This document shows, one piece after another, positions 1 to 10,679 of a stretch of DNA of 64,000 nucleotides. A model generated the notes under the pieces. That model was given only the letters and a program-made list of their open reading frames with translations. It was not told where the DNA came from and did no database searches. A program made the position numbers and the translations under genes. The stretch comes from Candidozyma auris (taxonomy: Eukaryota; Ascomycota; Pichiomycetes; Serinales; Metschnikowiaceae): NCBI RefSeq assembly GCF_003013715.1, contig NC_072813.1, positions 744,001 to 808,000 of the forward strand. The letters are read 5' to 3'. Each line of letters opens with the position of its first letter. The stretch's first letter is position 1.

Positions 1-1
1 A

Positions 2-295
2 ACTTGTTTTAGACAGCACCCTGAGCACTACAAAGAGGAACTCTACGATGATGAGGAAGTTTCCAGTACAGACGATGACATTACATCTGCTGGTGCTGCT
101 GCTGGTGCCACCGAAAAAGTTACCATTGATGTGATCCCATCCGAAGGTCCTTCTCATGCTTCTTCAGATGAGCCATCTGCTGCTCCCTCTGATGACCACA
201 ACACAGCTCATGTGATTCCCTCAGAGGGTCCTTCGCTGGCCACCTCTGCTGAGCCTTCTGCTTTGCCAGCAGACCCCGAACAGTCAAAACTCTAA
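2..295 (+). CDS. MIA40: Mia40 mitochondrial import oxidoreductase, C-terminal end (partial)
   Basis: Only the last 97 codons are present; the gene begins before the window. The first residues (CFRQHPEHYKEEL) match the end of the twin CX9C core of Mia40/Tim40, the intermembrane-space protein that oxidises and folds small cysteine proteins. The core with its redox CPC is outside the window. After the core comes an acidic tail. It holds two imperfect 27-residue repeats, each with VIPSEGPS followed by an EPSA segment, about 81 bases apart. The CTG in the second repeat reads better as Ser (GPSSATS against GPSHASS). The assignment rests on one short conserved stretch plus the acidic tail. Confidence 0.75.
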   Translation, partial: TCFRQHPEHYKEELYDDEEVSSTDDDITSAGAAAGATEKVTIDVIPSEGPSHASSDEPSAAPSDDHNTAHVIPSEGPSLATSAEPSALPADPEQSKL

Positions 296-425
296 GTTCA
301 AGTGATAAGTTCTTGTACATAGTTAGAAAAAAAAAAGATCCTTGGGCGCCATTGCCTTTTCGTATATTTTCACATGTATGCTTTCAGTCCTTTGTAAGTC
401 GTATCGAGTATGGTTCATGACAGAT

Positions 426-1115
426 TCAACAAGAGCATGACCAAGTACGTATCTTGTTCAACTCGATTGAGTCGAATCCTGTCACACTTGGTCTACGTCG
501 GCTTGAGATTTGCACCCCTACACAAGCAGCTCTTCGAAACACCATCTCCACTAGCAGAAGTTGTTTGCATGTAATCTCTATCAAGTCTGTGTCCCAATTT
601 GCAACATAGTCGTTAAGATTAACTTTTGGGTCATTACGACAAAGAACCTCTTGTATCTCGTCCTTGTCAATGCATCTTTCGTTTGTTTTGTCGATCTTAT
701 TCCCAACAATTATGACTCCTGGTTTATCGACTTTGCAGTGTTCTATAAATCTGGAGAACCAGTCTCTCAAACTCAATACCGACTCGTAATTGGTCACATC
801 GTACACTAGAACACACACATCTGCGCCTCTATAAAAAGCCAGAGATATCGAGTTGAATCTCTCTTGGCCGGCCGTATCCCAAACCTGTAAACTGACCTTT
901 TTTGGTTCGTCATAATCTGGTCCAGAACGTATAGACTCGTTCGATTCAGGAGCTTTCCCTTTTGGTATCTCGATACTAGTGGTCAAATAGTCACCACCAA
1001 TGGTCGCTTTGTATGCATTAGTGAAGATATGGTGAACAAACTGTGCACGTAGACAGGTCTTTCCCACGCCGGAGTCGCCTAGTAGTACCACTTTGAGAAA
1101 CTCAGGAGAGTCCAT
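426..1115 (-). CDS. Divergent Rab7/Ypt7-like small GTPase
   Basis: A 229-residue Ras-superfamily GTPase. P-loop GDSGVGKT lies near residues 13-20, ATIGGDYLT in switch I, WDTAGQERF in switch II, NKID as the guanine-specificity motif, and ITCK where TSAK is usual. It ends in CSC, a double-geranylgeranylation signal typical of Rabs. The switch regions and the FYRGADVCVLVYDVT strand are closest to Rab7/Ypt7, which acts in vacuole fusion. It differs by an insertion of about 20 residues between switch I and the DTAGQ strand, rich in E, S and P, and by a degenerate G5 region. It may be a Ypt7 paralogue rather than Ypt7 itself. It starts at the only suitable ATG and is divergent to YKT6. Confidence 0.85.
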   Translation of the reverse strand: MDSPEFLKVVLLGDSGVGKTCLRAQFVHHIFTNAYKATIGGDYLTTSIEIPKGKAPESNESIRSGPDYDEPKKVSLQVWDTAGQERFNSISLAFYRGADVCVLVYDVTNYESVLSLRDWFSRFIEHCKVDKPGVIIVGNKIDKTNERCIDKDEIQEVLCRNDPKVNLNDYVANWDTDLIEITCKQLLLVEMVFRRAACVGVQISSRRRPSVTGFDSIELNKIRTWSCSC

Positions 1116-1840
1116 GAGTGGGTGAGTGGCTTAGGAAGTATGTAATCGAAGCTTAACTTATTGTCAATCGAAATGTGGCTGGCAAAATTAGGTTCTGTTG
1201 AAGTCCGCCAGTGATACCCGACTATGTAGGAGACTGTGCGAGTTCGTTAACGAGAGAACAATGCAAGGTGAGGTGGACGAGAGTCTCGAGAGACCCGATT
1301 CCATGTGGTGATCAGGGGTTTCTTCTTTCTCTTTCGCAATCCTGGGATTCTTCTAAATAATGTCTTTTTTTAATTTTTTTTTTTTACTCTCCAAACTCAG
1401 TGCCTCCACTTTTAGAACCTAAATCTGTACGATGAACGACCAATGGTTGCAAATTCGCAAATGTGATAAACTTGGAGAGGAATAACATTATACCTATAAA
1501 TAAAAATTTGGGTTGAATCGAGGAGCTAGAGTTTACACATCAAGGTAAAGATTGAAAAGTCCGGAGACGGGAGTCCACTTATTGTATAGAGAAACTACGC
1601 CGATGTTGCCTTTATCATTCGTACAATGGTCGCAAACATGATTCATATGGTACTTACGAAATACTGCAATGAAAGAATGGCATCCATATTTATCACCATA
1701 ATTGAACTAGCAATATCCGAGCTCAAAAAGTGCCGGTGTAGTAATTTCAGGGGGAAGCCCTTCTTCACCGCCTTATCATCACGTGCGAACAACACTGCCG
1801 CGTAAAAGCAATTACTCCAACATCGTTTTCCCCTACCATC
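1116..1840. promoter_or_regulatory. Divergent Rab-like / YKT6 promoter region
   Basis: 725 bases without a gene. It holds T-rich tracts around 1365-1386, a weak copy of the window-wide motif at 1442-1453 (reverse strand TTTGCAACCATT), and an E-box ATCACGTG at about 1778-1785, some 55-60 bases before the YKT6 ATG. The E-box is a candidate Cbf1 site. Confidence 0.5.
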
Positions 1841-2440
1841 ATGAAGATTTATTATATCGGCATCCTAAAGGTCAAGGACTCTGTTGTGGAGCTTGCTGCC
1901 GCCAGAGATCTCTCCCAGTTCTCGTTCTTCGAAAGATCCTCGGTGTCTCAGTTCATGACATTCTTTTCGGAAACAGTTTCCCAAAGAACGGCAGCAGGTC
2001 AGAGACAAAGTATTGAAGAAGGCAACTACGTTGGCCATACTTACACAAGGCTGGAAGGTTTATCATGTGTTGTGATTACAGATAAGGAATACCCCGTGAG
2101 ACCCGCGTATACTTTAATCAACAAGATTTTAGAGGAATACCTTTCTTTGCATCCTGCTAATGAGTGGAGCTCTGCTACAGAGACTAACCCATCATTTTCC
2201 TTCGACAAGTTGGATCAGTATATCAAGAAGTACCAGGATCCCTCCCAGGCTGACTCAATCATGAAAGTGCAACAAGAGTTGGACGAGACGAAGATTGTGT
2301 TGCATAAAACAATCGAGTCTGTTTTGCAAAGAGGTGAGAAATTAGATACTTTGGTGGACAAAAGTGAAGCACTTTCTTCGTCGTCCAGAATGTTTTACAA
2401 GCAGGCCAAGAAGACAAACTCCTGCTGCGCTATTGTCTAG
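1841..2440 (+). CDS. YKT6: Ykt6 R-SNARE
   Basis: A 199-residue protein, collinear with yeast Ykt6 (200 residues). It has the N-terminal longin domain ([10 protein letters not shown]...), the conserved [14 protein letters not shown] segment, an R-SNARE helix ([21 protein letters not shown] with the central Arg), and a C-terminal CCAIV for palmitoylation and prenylation in place of a membrane anchor. Ykt6 takes part in ER-Golgi, endosomal and vacuolar fusion. The codon at 2051-2053 is CTG at a position that is Ser in baker's yeast Ykt6 (YARSEG), which supports CTG decoding as Ser. It is convergent with VTS1, about 110 bases between stops. Confidence 0.97.
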   Translation: MKIYYIGILKVKDSVVELAAARDLSQFSFFERSSVSQFMTFFSETVSQRTAAGQRQSIEEGNYVGHTYTRLEGLSCVVITDKEYPVRPAYTLINKILEEYLSLHPANEWSSATETNPSFSFDKLDQYIKKYQDPSQADSIMKVQQELDETKIVLHKTIESVLQRGEKLDTLVDKSEALSSSSRMFYKQAKKTNSCCAIV

Positions 2441-2553
2441 GCTGTTTTACAGATGAATCGTTTAATGGTAATCATGGATCGTCAGTTGTATTTCTAGGCA
2501 CCACCTTAATATATCAAATACCAATGCAGGCCCTTGTAAGTGTCCAAATCTGT

Positions 2554-4380
2554 CTATAACCTAGATTGCTTCACAGCATCAAAAGCTTTGAGCAATTTTC
2601 TTCTCGCCCCAAGGGCCTTCACACCCTTGTTCTCTAAGTCCTCATCAGACAACTCCACCAAATCTTTCCAGTACATATCCTTCAAGCAATCCGTATACTT
2701 ATGGAGGCGAAGAAGCTTGAGCCAGGCAGGAATATTGTTGAGCAAATCAAGGGTGGCGATTTCTGTAGGCATCGAAGACAGACTATTTGCAGAATTCGAG
2801 CTCACGCCCCCCACGGGAGTTGACTGTTTCGATCTACCCATACCATCATCCTTTTTCATCTTAAGAACCGCAGCAGAGGGACCTTGACTAGAGCCCGACA
2901 TGGCTGCTACAGAATACTTTTGCGGTTGCGCAGGCACCGAAGAGGAGTTTCCTTGGCGATTGATCGACTCCTCAAATGCTAATGGATTATGCGAGTGGGG
3001 CTGCTGGAGTTGCAGGATTTGATGTTGCTGGAAAGCGGCGCCCTTTTTATTAGAATCAAGAGCAACACGAGAGTTGATAGTTGCAAGTGCGCCCAATTTC
3101 AATGCAGCATTAAGATCGTAACCGTCCTCTGGATTGGATCCGTGCTGTGCGTATGAGAGCGGAGAGTTCGAAGCAGCGGCTAACTGCAAAAAATTCGTCT
3201 TCTCATGCAAATGAGAGGTAGGACTTCTAGCTCTATCCAACGGATTCCCAAGTTGATAAGAGGAGTTGTTCGACTGACCAGAAGCCTGGTTGTTGGCTGA
3301 GGCCATGTGAGCATTAGACCCTTGGAAACGATTGTTTAAGCTTGGATCGGCCAGTCTTGGTCTTGGGAATTTAGACTCCTGGAAAAGATGGTTCCTAAAT
3401 GCATCATTGTTCTTGGGCTTCGGTTGAGCGAGTCCGTTTTGTTGTGTGGCCTGATGCCTTGGGTAAGAGTCCAAAGAGGTATTCTCCATGTTGGTGACCA
3501 AATCTTCATAGCCATAATTCATTTTGGAAGGCATCAGAGTATGGCCTTGATCAGGCATGTGGTTTAAGTGAGTCTCAAGACGAGACTTCATCGTGAGCAA
3601 GATGTCAAATGGTAAATTGTTGCACCAGTGATCAAGCATGGCGACAATGTCCTGGGGGTCCAAATTTTCCATCCAGGAAGTAAATCTTATCAAGTCATTG
3701 TAAAAAGACAGACCACTAGCCTGGAGGCGAGATAAACCTGATGCGGCGTTGATGTTCTGATTCCTTCCTAGCAAGTTGGAAAAGTCATTGACCGACTGTG
3801 GCCTCGACGGCACCAGCAACGAGGGGGGTAAAAACGACAGCGACTTTGAACTCAAAAGACCCAGGAGATGATGAGAGCCTGCGCCCGCGCCTGCGCCTGG
3901 AGCCATGCTGTTGCCCAAGTGGCCCATCGGAACGTTGGAAGAACTCAAGTTGGTGAAATTCTCCAGTAAAGAGGACCCCAACCCATGGGAGAAATTAGGC
4001 GACAAAAAACGACCCCCCAATGAAGAAGGTGTCCCTGCGGCACCTGTGCCGTTGCCACTTTCATTGCTGGAGCCAGCACCGCCCGAGGCAGTAGGAGTGC
4101 CTTCGTTCTCCTCGACGGTGTTTGACATGCTCAAGTCCAAGTCCAAGTCTGCCTTCAACGCCTCAAATTCTTGCTGAAGATTATAACCGACCAGCTGCTG
4201 TCTTTGAGCAAGGTAATCCTTGGGGAGCTGTGGCTGCAGCAGACTTTGAGCTGAACTATCTTGTTCTAGTTTGACTGAGCCATTGCCATGGTGTTCCACT
4301 GGAGGCGGCGAAAGCACAATGGGTCTATCTGAGTAGGAGGGCAAGAACTCGTGGTTCTTGGAGAAGAGCTCTTTGTCCAT
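2554..4380 (-). CDS. VTS1: Vts1-type SAM-domain RNA-binding protein
   Basis: 608 residues from the ATG at 4380; the open frame extends eight codons further only through a TTG. The long low-complexity Gln/Asn/Ser body is typical of post-transcriptional regulators. The C-terminal 65 residues form a SAM domain ([20 protein letters not shown] ... [15 protein letters not shown]), as in Vts1/Smaug. These proteins bind CNGG-loop hairpins in mRNAs and recruit the deadenylase. An upstream conserved block ([20 protein letters not shown]...) matches the Vts1 N-terminal dimer region. It faces YKT6 tail to tail. CTG codons should be read as Ser. Confidence 0.9.
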   Translation of the reverse strand: MDKELFSKNHEFLPSYSDRPIVLSPPPVEHHGNGSVKLEQDSSAQSLLQPQLPKDYLAQRQQLVGYNLQQEFEALKADLDLDLSMSNTVEENEGTPTASGGAGSSNESGNGTGAAGTPSSLGGRFLSPNFSHGLGSSLLENFTNLSSSNVPMGHLGNSMAPGAGAGAGSHHLLGLLSSKSLSFLPPSLLVPSRPQSVNDFSNLLGRNQNINAASGLSRLQASGLSFYNDLIRFTSWMENLDPQDIVAMLDHWCNNLPFDILLTMKSRLETHLNHMPDQGHTLMPSKMNYGYEDLVTNMENTSLDSYPRHQATQQNGLAQPKPKNNDAFRNHLFQESKFPRPRLADPSLNNRFQGSNAHMASANNQASGQSNNSSYQLGNPLDRARSPTSHLHEKTNFLQLAAASNSPLSYAQHGSNPEDGYDLNAALKLGALATINSRVALDSNKKGAAFQQHQILQLQQPHSHNPLAFEESINRQGNSSSVPAQPQKYSVAAMSGSSQGPSAAVLKMKKDDGMGRSKQSTPVGGVSSNSANSLSSMPTEIATLDLLNNIPAWLKLLRLHKYTDCLKDMYWKDLVELSDEDLENKGVKALGARRKLLKAFDAVKQSRL

Positions 4381-5261
4381 GGCAAAAGACGTGAGACGGT
4401 TCAAGGTTTTCTAGAATCGGATGGGGGCTTGACCTTTTGTGAGTGGACCTTTATAGGGTAAGCTCATCGATAATAAAGAGTTGCGAAAAAAGCCAGTGGG
4501 CCGTTGGGATCGGACAGAGAGAAATGATCAGCTGATTTGCATCACGTGGACGGTGAAGACCGTCTTGTTTTCTGCGGAGGCGGTGGGGAAAAACTGTACG
4601 GGGCAGGAGAGTACAGCAAGCAGGAGGTTTATTACATAGGAAAGTGAATGTACATGTAAAGCCTTATTTTAAAGGCAGAGTCCACTCAAAACGCGTTGAG
4701 AACTTTTACATAAAATAACTTATTGTCGATGGGTGACGTAAAAGGTGTAGGAGGTGCGACACAGGTAGGTCAAATTGCCTCGGCATCTTGAGCCTTTTGA
4801 AGCCACATGAGAAAGCACCAAATTATCCTTCAAGAAGAGAAGCTAAGAGCAAGAGTTGAAAATGGATCCGGCAAATAGTATGAGGTTAGATTCAAGCAAT
4901 ATTTTGGTGGTCTAGTACCACCCAATGACATAATGTTTAGTACCAAAATGGCTGCGAAACTATGTGAGGGCTCTGCGTGGGGGCTCTAACTCATTGGGTT
5001 CACCAAGTGATGAATAAATCTCTTCCCCATATCCTGATTCTTCTCTGTGGCATCGAAAGAGAATTATTGTATGGACTAGGATACGGGATGAGAAGTCCTT
5101 TTTCAACCGCATCACTACTACGAGCAAATCTACATTTACTAGCATGAATAATACACCGTTGACGCATGTAAATCATCGTTACATGACTCAAAATTCTATT
5201 CAAACGGAACATCTTCCGTTTTGTCTATAAATACTCCATCCCAATAGGATACCCATTTGCG
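4381..5261. promoter_or_regulatory. VTS1 upstream region
   Basis: 881 bases between the VTS1 start and the PDE2 stop, with no supported gene. It holds an E-box ATCACGTG at 4541-4548 and a perfect copy of the recurring motif at 4946-4960 (reverse strand GTTTCGCAGCCATTT). The short open frames here do not look like real proteins. Confidence 0.5.
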
Positions 5262-7001
5262 TCAAATATTGAAGCTCGCCTCTCTCTCGAGCCAAAACTT
5301 CTTATTTTCCGATGCTATGTCGCTTGTGTACTTTAATTCCGGTAACAAATCCAGAATGCTATTGAAGAGGCCCTCGGCGAATGTTTTGATGAAAAAAAGT
5401 TGTCCTTTATGCAAATCTGGATTCACCTTCAAGACGTCGTCGACAAAGGTAGGAACCTTTTCGTATTGAACATCGAGTTCAACCTTCTCGTTGGCTAATT
5501 TCTTTTCTAATGTTTCGATCTCCGAAAACTCTCGCGACAATACTAACGCCCACTGTGAGGAGACTCGCAAAGGTCTCGTTACGTTTGATATATCGGCACA
5601 TTTGATCAACAACGACGAGATGAGTTTCACTTTGTTGTCCAACGGGTCAGAAGTGGAAAATTTGAATTTTTTAAGTTTGTCAACGTATTCAAAATGCTCT
5701 GCCATATCTGTCGCTAATATGCTGCCAATGATGAGATTTTTAAGTGTCAACTTCGAGTTGAAGTCAGTCACATATGCTAATAGTCCTGGGAAACAAATGC
5801 AGAAGATTCTGTTAATGAAGACCGAAGTATGGTACAGTTCTAGTACCGATCTTTCATTGTAAATTTGAGAAGTGGAAGCTTCATGATTAATCAAAAAGGC
5901 GTTGGTTACGCCTGGGTGGCCCAAATCGTGGCCAATAGCTGCGAGAAGTAACCCAAGAGACTGTATTGGATTTAAATGCGGTACAAGAGCTTCACCTTCT
6001 GGTTGAACAGGTGCCAAAGGAAACACCATCTCGAGTAGAGTGGACTGCTTTTTCAGAGAAAAATCTTCAGATAATGTGGTGAGCTCATTCTCTCTGGGAT
6101 CGTTTTTAAACTGCGAGAATTTAGGTAAACACCTAAGTCTTATGAGGTAATGGAAACATGCTTGCATCACGTCCACTGCGTGACGGAAATTGTGGAATGG
6201 GTTACCATGCTGATAATTATCTCTCACCAAGAATACAAACATCATGAGCTCGTTTGCGGAGGGCATTGGAAACGTGGACCACATGGCCAATTCTTTAATG
6301 TAGCGGAAAGCAAATTCAAGCATCAAAAACGCACAATAGGATAAGTCGTCGATGGAGAGTTCGTGGGATGGGAAAGACCAATGGCCCACCAAATGTGTGA
6401 GTCGTGAAAGATGCTCGCTATCTGTTTTCAGAAGTAGCTTGAAAGTGTCTATATTCTCATGCAATAGGCGTAAAAGCTTGCGTATGCGAATCCCGGTCGA
6501 CGTGGATTTGCACGAGCTGACGCAGAGCGCCGAAGACATGGTGTTGACGGCATTTGTAACGCCAGGAGGGGACGATTCATCGTCCAAATAAACGTCATTA
6601 ATCAACTGTGGTGCGGTGCCTGTCCACAACTCGATTCTGGATATTCTGTGGCCAGCCAATGAATTCGTGCTGGAGATGATCGAGTTGAGATTGAGAACGA
6701 CGCCTTCATTAAGTGACTTCATCTCGACTGCTATTAAGTTCAAGTGACTGAAGAAGTATCGAAAAAGCAACACCTTATCAGCACCACTGAGAGCGTCCAA
6801 AGGATCACTTGTCTTGGAAAACTCATCCAACACAACCACGGTGGCTCTGTCAGCGTCCCGTTCGTTGTTAGCTCGTTCGAAAAAAGAACACACCAAAGAC
6901 CTTACGCTTGTGTATTTCTGGAGTGACTTCACCGCTAGGGCAGAAGCCGACCCCGGCAACACCACGGAATTTGACGGACTGAGCACGTGGACGTCAGCCA
7001 T
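5262..7001 (-). CDS. PDE2: High-affinity cAMP phosphodiesterase Pde2
   Basis: 579 residues with a C-terminal class I cyclic-nucleotide phosphodiesterase domain. Metal-binding HD-type signatures are all present: HNFRHAVDVMQACFHY, GHDLGHPGVTNAFLINHEA, TDMAEHF and KCADISNVTRP. Pde2 hydrolyses cAMP to AMP and lowers PKA activity, which in CTG-clade yeasts affects filamentation and stress resistance. The length matches the fungal Pde2 family. The start is an ATG with no competing upstream ATG. About 1.3 kb of DNA without genes lies upstream. A second cAMP phosphodiesterase (Pde1 type) is unrelated in sequence, so confusion is unlikely. Confidence 0.95.
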   Translation of the reverse strand: MADVHVLSPSNSVVLPGSASALAVKSLQKYTSVRSLVCSFFERANNERDADRATVVVLDEFSKTSDPLDALSGADKVLLFRYFFSHLNLIAVEMKSLNEGVVLNLNSIISSTNSLAGHRISRIELWTGTAPQLINDVYLDDESSPPGVTNAVNTMSSALCVSSCKSTSTGIRIRKLLRLLHENIDTFKLLLKTDSEHLSRLTHLVGHWSFPSHELSIDDLSYCAFLMLEFAFRYIKELAMWSTFPMPSANELMMFVFLVRDNYQHGNPFHNFRHAVDVMQACFHYLIRLRCLPKFSQFKNDPRENELTTLSEDFSLKKQSTLLEMVFPLAPVQPEGEALVPHLNPIQSLGLLLAAIGHDLGHPGVTNAFLINHEASTSQIYNERSVLELYHTSVFINRIFCICFPGLLAYVTDFNSKLTLKNLIIGSILATDMAEHFEYVDKLKKFKFSTSDPLDNKVKLISSLLIKCADISNVTRPLRVSSQWALVLSREFSEIETLEKKLANEKVELDVQYEKVPTFVDDVLKVNPDLHKGQLFFIKTFAEGLFNSILDLLPELKYTSDIASENKKFWLEREASFNI

Positions 7002-8314
7002 GGAACGAGGTGAAGAAGGAGTCTGATTTATACTGGATTTAAGATTTAAATGATGATAAACTTGGGGCAGGTCGCTGGAAGAAATTGGTGTTTTATTTTT
7101 CTTTTTTTTTTTGTGGAAGGTGAAGTAACGCTTATCTATGAAAAAGAAGCGCTTTGATGAGCGAGAAAAAGAAATTCACCACGCTTTTTTTGACAGTGGT
7201 AAAGTGAGACAGAGAAAGCGGAGAGAGATGGAAAATGTTGCAAAAAAACGGCGAGTCAGGCATATGCATAAGACTCGAGCTCGATGCTTTCGTTAGAAAT
7301 GCCGAAATTTTCGATACAATTTACAAGCTGTCTTTAAATTTACTCTCCCTTCCCTTCGGTTCAGCAAACATGACGTTTCCCGCTTTTCGAGTCTCCTAAC
7401 CTTGTACTGCAGACAATCTAGGGAGGATCTCCAGAGAAAACCGCACGCGCTTTCAGGGCACCGGTGAAAAGAAAGCGAGTAAAACCAAAGAAATGTAAAA
7501 TTCTTTAGTTTTGAAGTGTATCCGAGAATTTTTGCAGCTTTATTAAATTTCTGCAGATCTCTGAGACCTCGTATTATTCTCGATTCTAGAAACCCCTTTG
7601 GATCTGCTCATTTTCGCCTGTGGGCGGCTGCAAATGTCAGGCATTTTCTTTTTCTTTTCCCGAGGCACACTGCGCGCTAGCTTCTATAACGTCATGTGTG
7701 GCAGCGGCTTCTCTGAGGGTACACCGAAGAAGGCCATATTTCTGTTCAGGATATTTCCAGAATGGCAGAAAATTTTTTTATTCTGGCAATAATTATTATA
7801 ATTTCTTTTTGACTCTATACTTTTTGCCTCGTAATTTATCGCTGTCCTCTGGCTGCCAGGCACTTATAGTTCAAGCACTTATGGCCGCACACCGATGATT
7901 GATCTTTGAGTTTCGAGATGAGGCAGTTTCAGTTTGACAGGGGCAGGCAGCCAATTAGGGAAGCCGAATCAACTTGTCAATATCAAGAAATCCACCTGAA
8001 TTTGGGGAGAGAGCATAGTCACAACGGAAATTATGTATGCAGCTGTGAAGATATACCTAAAACGGCTCTTCACGGTTGAGTAGTTCCGTGTAATTTTTGT
8101 CGTTGAAGAACAGTACGCTTTCATTCAAGCGTTGGTTTTTTGGAGATATTCTTCCGAAATGTTCTTCCATGGGGCTCCGTTAGAAGATTGATCGAGTGTG
8201 TTAGAAAGAATAGTTCCAGAATTGTGGTCAAGCATTACCCTTTCAGAGGCTCATTTTTTTATTAGGTACTCACCTTTTACTCTTTTATTTTTTTTTAATA
8301 TATCGTAATGCATC
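7002..8314. other. Gene-free stretch, PDE2 promoter side
   Basis: 1,313 bases between the PDE2 start and the stop of the first SOU-like gene. It contains A/T tracts (for example 7098-7112) and short open frames with no family resemblance. No RNA gene or repeat is visible. Confidence 0.4.
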
Positions 8315-9121
8315 TCATGGGCAGCAGTGGCCACCATCAACGATAAAGTCGCTGCCTGTAGTGAAGGTGGAGGCGTCACTGGCCAAGTACAAATATATGC
8401 CCTTCAACTCTCTGGGATCTGCATCTCTTCTCATGGGTGTTCTCCTAAACCACTCCTCCTTAGTCTGGTCGGTCATTTTGGCAGAAATGGGCGTGTCGAT
8501 ATACCCGGGCGACACAGAGTTGGCTCTAGCAAACTCTGCCCATTCAACAGCACAGCACTTAGTCAAATGAACTACGGCCGCTTTGATGGCATTGTAATTG
8601 GCCTGCTCTTGAGGAAGATTCACAATGCTCCCTGACATTGAGGCGGTGGTGATCAAATTACCGTGACCCTGCTTTTCAAAAATCTCTCCTGCCGCACGAG
8701 CACAGTAGAACACTCCATTATAGTCTGTCTGTACAATGTTGTCCCACTCTTCAAAGGTCAGCTTGAGAAGACCGGCGGTAGCTGGGATACCTGCATTGGC
8801 AATCATCACATCTAACTTGCCAAAGTCCTTGACAACCTCTTTAGTTGCGGCCACTACCTGTTTCCAGTCCCGGACATCTACTTTATACGCTTTGGCTTTG
8901 ACCTTGTATTTTTGTTCGAGCTCTTTCGCAAGCTCGAGAGCTTCTGTGTTTCTGAAGTACCACAAGGCGCAGTCACCACCGGCCTCGGCCAACGCTCTGG
9001 AAACCTCCCTTCCGATCCCACCGGCAGCGCCAGTAATAATCAGAACTTTATTTCTCATTGAGAACATCTTAAACACGCTATCGGGGAGCTGAGGGTTTGG
9101 TCTTCTGATCGAGGCTGACAT
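8315..9121 (-). CDS. SOU1-type short-chain dehydrogenase/reductase (copy A)
   Basis: 268 residues from the ATG at 9121; the frame continues 14 codons upstream only to a TTG, and a TATA box lies 58 bases upstream of this ATG. Classical SDR features in order: TGAAGGIG cofactor loop, NAG (IANAGIP), catalytic Ser (TTASMSGS), YxxxK (YNAIKAA) and the C-terminal VDGGHCCP. The closest family is Sou1/Sou2, NADPH-dependent L-sorbose reductases that make D-sorbitol; relatives reduce fructose to mannitol. Copy B at 11333-12145 is a paralogue. The neighbours (polyol dehydrogenase, Gal4-like regulator) support a polyol/ketose role. The exact substrate cannot be read from sequence. Confidence 0.9.
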   Translation of the reverse strand: MSASIRRPNPQLPDSVFKMFSMRNKVLIITGAAGGIGREVSRALAEAGGDCALWYFRNTEALELAKELEQKYKVKAKAYKVDVRDWKQVVAATKEVVKDFGKLDVMIANAGIPATAGLLKLTFEEWDNIVQTDYNGVFYCARAAGEIFEKQGHGNLITTASMSGSIVNLPQEQANYNAIKAAVVHLTKCCAVEWAEFARANSVSPGYIDTPISAKMTDQTKEEWFRRTPMRRDADPRELKGIYLYLASDASTFTTGSDFIVDGGHCCP

Positions 9122-9178
9122 GATTTGGGTGCTAAGGGCTTTAGTTTTTTGACATAATTGCAATATGTACCTCTTGCC

Positions 9179-9186
9179 TTTATATA
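9179..9186 (-). promoter_or_regulatory. TATA box of SOU-like gene A
   Basis: TATATAAA on the minus strand, 58 bases before the chosen ATG. It lies so close to the upstream TTG that translation from there is unlikely. Confidence 0.6.
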
Positions 9187-9242
9187 TGCTGAGAATGTGT
9201 ATGGAACGTTTCTACGTTGCAGAGGAGAGTGGTGGTAATTCG

Positions 9243-9256
9243 GATAAGAGTGACCC
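9243..9256 (-). promoter_or_regulatory. Shared SOU promoter element, copy 1
   Basis: GGGTCACTCTTATC on the minus strand, 121 bases before the ATG of SOU-like gene A. An identical 14-mer lies in the same orientation upstream of gene B. It is a candidate binding site for a regulator common to the cluster. Confidence 0.55.
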
Positions 9257-9569
9257 TCTGCCAATGTCGCTTCGGACTTCTGTCGCACTCCGAGATGGCC
9301 AACTTCATTTGCAGCCAAAGTGGACGGAATCGAGTAAGTCATCTGTTATTATCGGCAATACACTTTAAAAACTTTGTTCACTCGTGCTAGCCTCGATACG
9401 AAGTGAGTTCCCTATGTTTCTGGATTAATGCGATTGCCAATCTACCGCTTGGCTGATGAATTTGCTACTAGATATACGCCCAATACTGAAGCAGATATAG
9501 TCCATGACTTATGGTTTCAAAGCGACAACTAAATATTTTTTTTTATATCTCTTTACTAACCTCCTTTTC

Positions 9570-10679
9570 TCAAATTGCAGTCTCGTCTGTGACACCAGCG
9601 ATCATCACCTTGATCACATCTGTCCTACCCTCTTTGACCAAATTAAACGCCTTCTCGGCGTCCTCAAACTTGAACCGATTAGTCACGAGCCTCTTCACAT
9701 CAATCTTACCTGAGGCGACCAAGTCAATTGCTGTAGGGTAACAGCCGGTGGTGTATCTGATTGTACCCGTCCAATTGAGCTGCTTGACCAACGCTTCGAT
9801 AACTGGGAAGCCGACAAACTCTCTTCCCATACCAGTTTGTACAAACGTGCCTTCGTGCTTTGCCAAATAAACACCAACTTGAATACAAGGCTCTGCCCCT
9901 GTTGCCTCCAAGATCACATCGGCGCCAGAACTTCCTAGAGAGAATTCCTCCTTCATCTCATCAGACACACGAGTGGCATACTCTTCGGGACCCTCTTTCT
10001 CCTTTTTGGGCGGCATTTTGTAGACACCATCAGCACCAAAAGTCTTTGCAAACTCCAAACGTCCCTCGGAAATGTCTACCCCAATGACTTTCATACACCC
10101 AAAAGCTTTAGCCACAGCCTGGCACAATAAGCCAATGGGCCCGCATCCAAACACAACCACCGAGTCAGTGCCCTTCAATTGAGCTCTTTTCATGGCCTGT
10201 ACGGCAACACTGACTGGCTCCACCAACGCGGCCTCTTCCATGTCCATGTGGTCTGGGATCTTGTAACAGTAGTCGTAGGCGATGTTGTAGTAGCGCTGCA
10301 AAGTTCCATCCCAAGGAGGAGTGGCCGCAAAGTGTATGTCTTCACACATGTTGTACTTTCCGTCACGACAAAGTTGACAGAAGCGACAAGGCACACCAGG
10401 CTCCATAGCGACTCTGTCACCTTTCTTCAATGCGGTCACTTCAGAGCCAACTTCCACGACAGTACCGCCCAGCTCGTGGCCCAACACCATATCTTTCCCC
10501 TCCTCCAATTTGTATTTGCCTATTCTTCCCTGCTGCCAATAGTGAACGTCACTTCCACAAATGCCAGTGTGTTGGACATGGACCCTCACTTCCTTAGGCT
10601 GCAATGGACGAATGGGTCTGTCTTCAAAGGTGACGTTTTTGATTGATTTGAGAACGAATGCTGGGTTTTCAATTGTCAT
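9570..10679 (-). CDS. XYL2: Xylitol/sorbitol dehydrogenase (zinc MDR family)
   Basis: 369 residues from the ATG at 10679 (MTIENPAF); the nine codons further upstream have no ATG. Medium-chain Zn dehydrogenase: catalytic-zinc motif GICGSDVHYW and GHE (GHELGG), structural-zinc cysteines in CRFCQLCRDGKYNMC, and Rossmann GCGPIGLLCQ followed by VIGVDIS, whose Asp favours NAD+. The family oxidises xylitol to D-xylulose and D-sorbitol to D-fructose. Lying between two SOU-type reductases, it may be used here mainly for sorbitol. Sequence alone does not separate the two substrates. It shares its upstream region with the divergent SOU-like gene B. Confidence 0.92.
   Translation of the reverse strand: MTIENPAFVLKSIKNVTFEDRPIRPLQPKEVRVHVQHTGICGSDVHYWQQGRIGKYKLEEGKDMVLGHELGGTVVEVGSEVTALKKGDRVAMEPGVPCRFCQLCRDGKYNMCEDIHFAATPPWDGTLQRYYNIAYDYCYKIPDHMDMEEAALVEPVSVAVQAMKRAQLKGTDSVVVFGCGPIGLLCQAVAKAFGCMKVIGVDISEGRLEFAKTFGADGVYKMPPKKEKEGPEEYATRVSDEMKEEFSLGSSGADVILEATGAEPCIQVGVYLAKHEGTFVQTGMGREFVGFPVIEALVKQLNWTGTIRYTTGCYPTAIDLVASGKIDVKRLVTNRFKFEDAEKAFNLVKEGRTDVIKVMIAGVTDETAI

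Noticed and set aside
8315..9163. Longer SOU-like protein starting at 9163
   Set aside because: The codon there is TTG and lies just after the TATA box; the ATG at 9121 gives the normal N terminus.
9554..9580. TACTAAC followed by a pyrimidine stretch and CAG on the plus strand, antisense to the XYL2-type 3' end
   Set aside because: No matching GTATGT donor or plus-strand exon was found nearby; probably coincidence, though an antisense transcript cannot be excluded.
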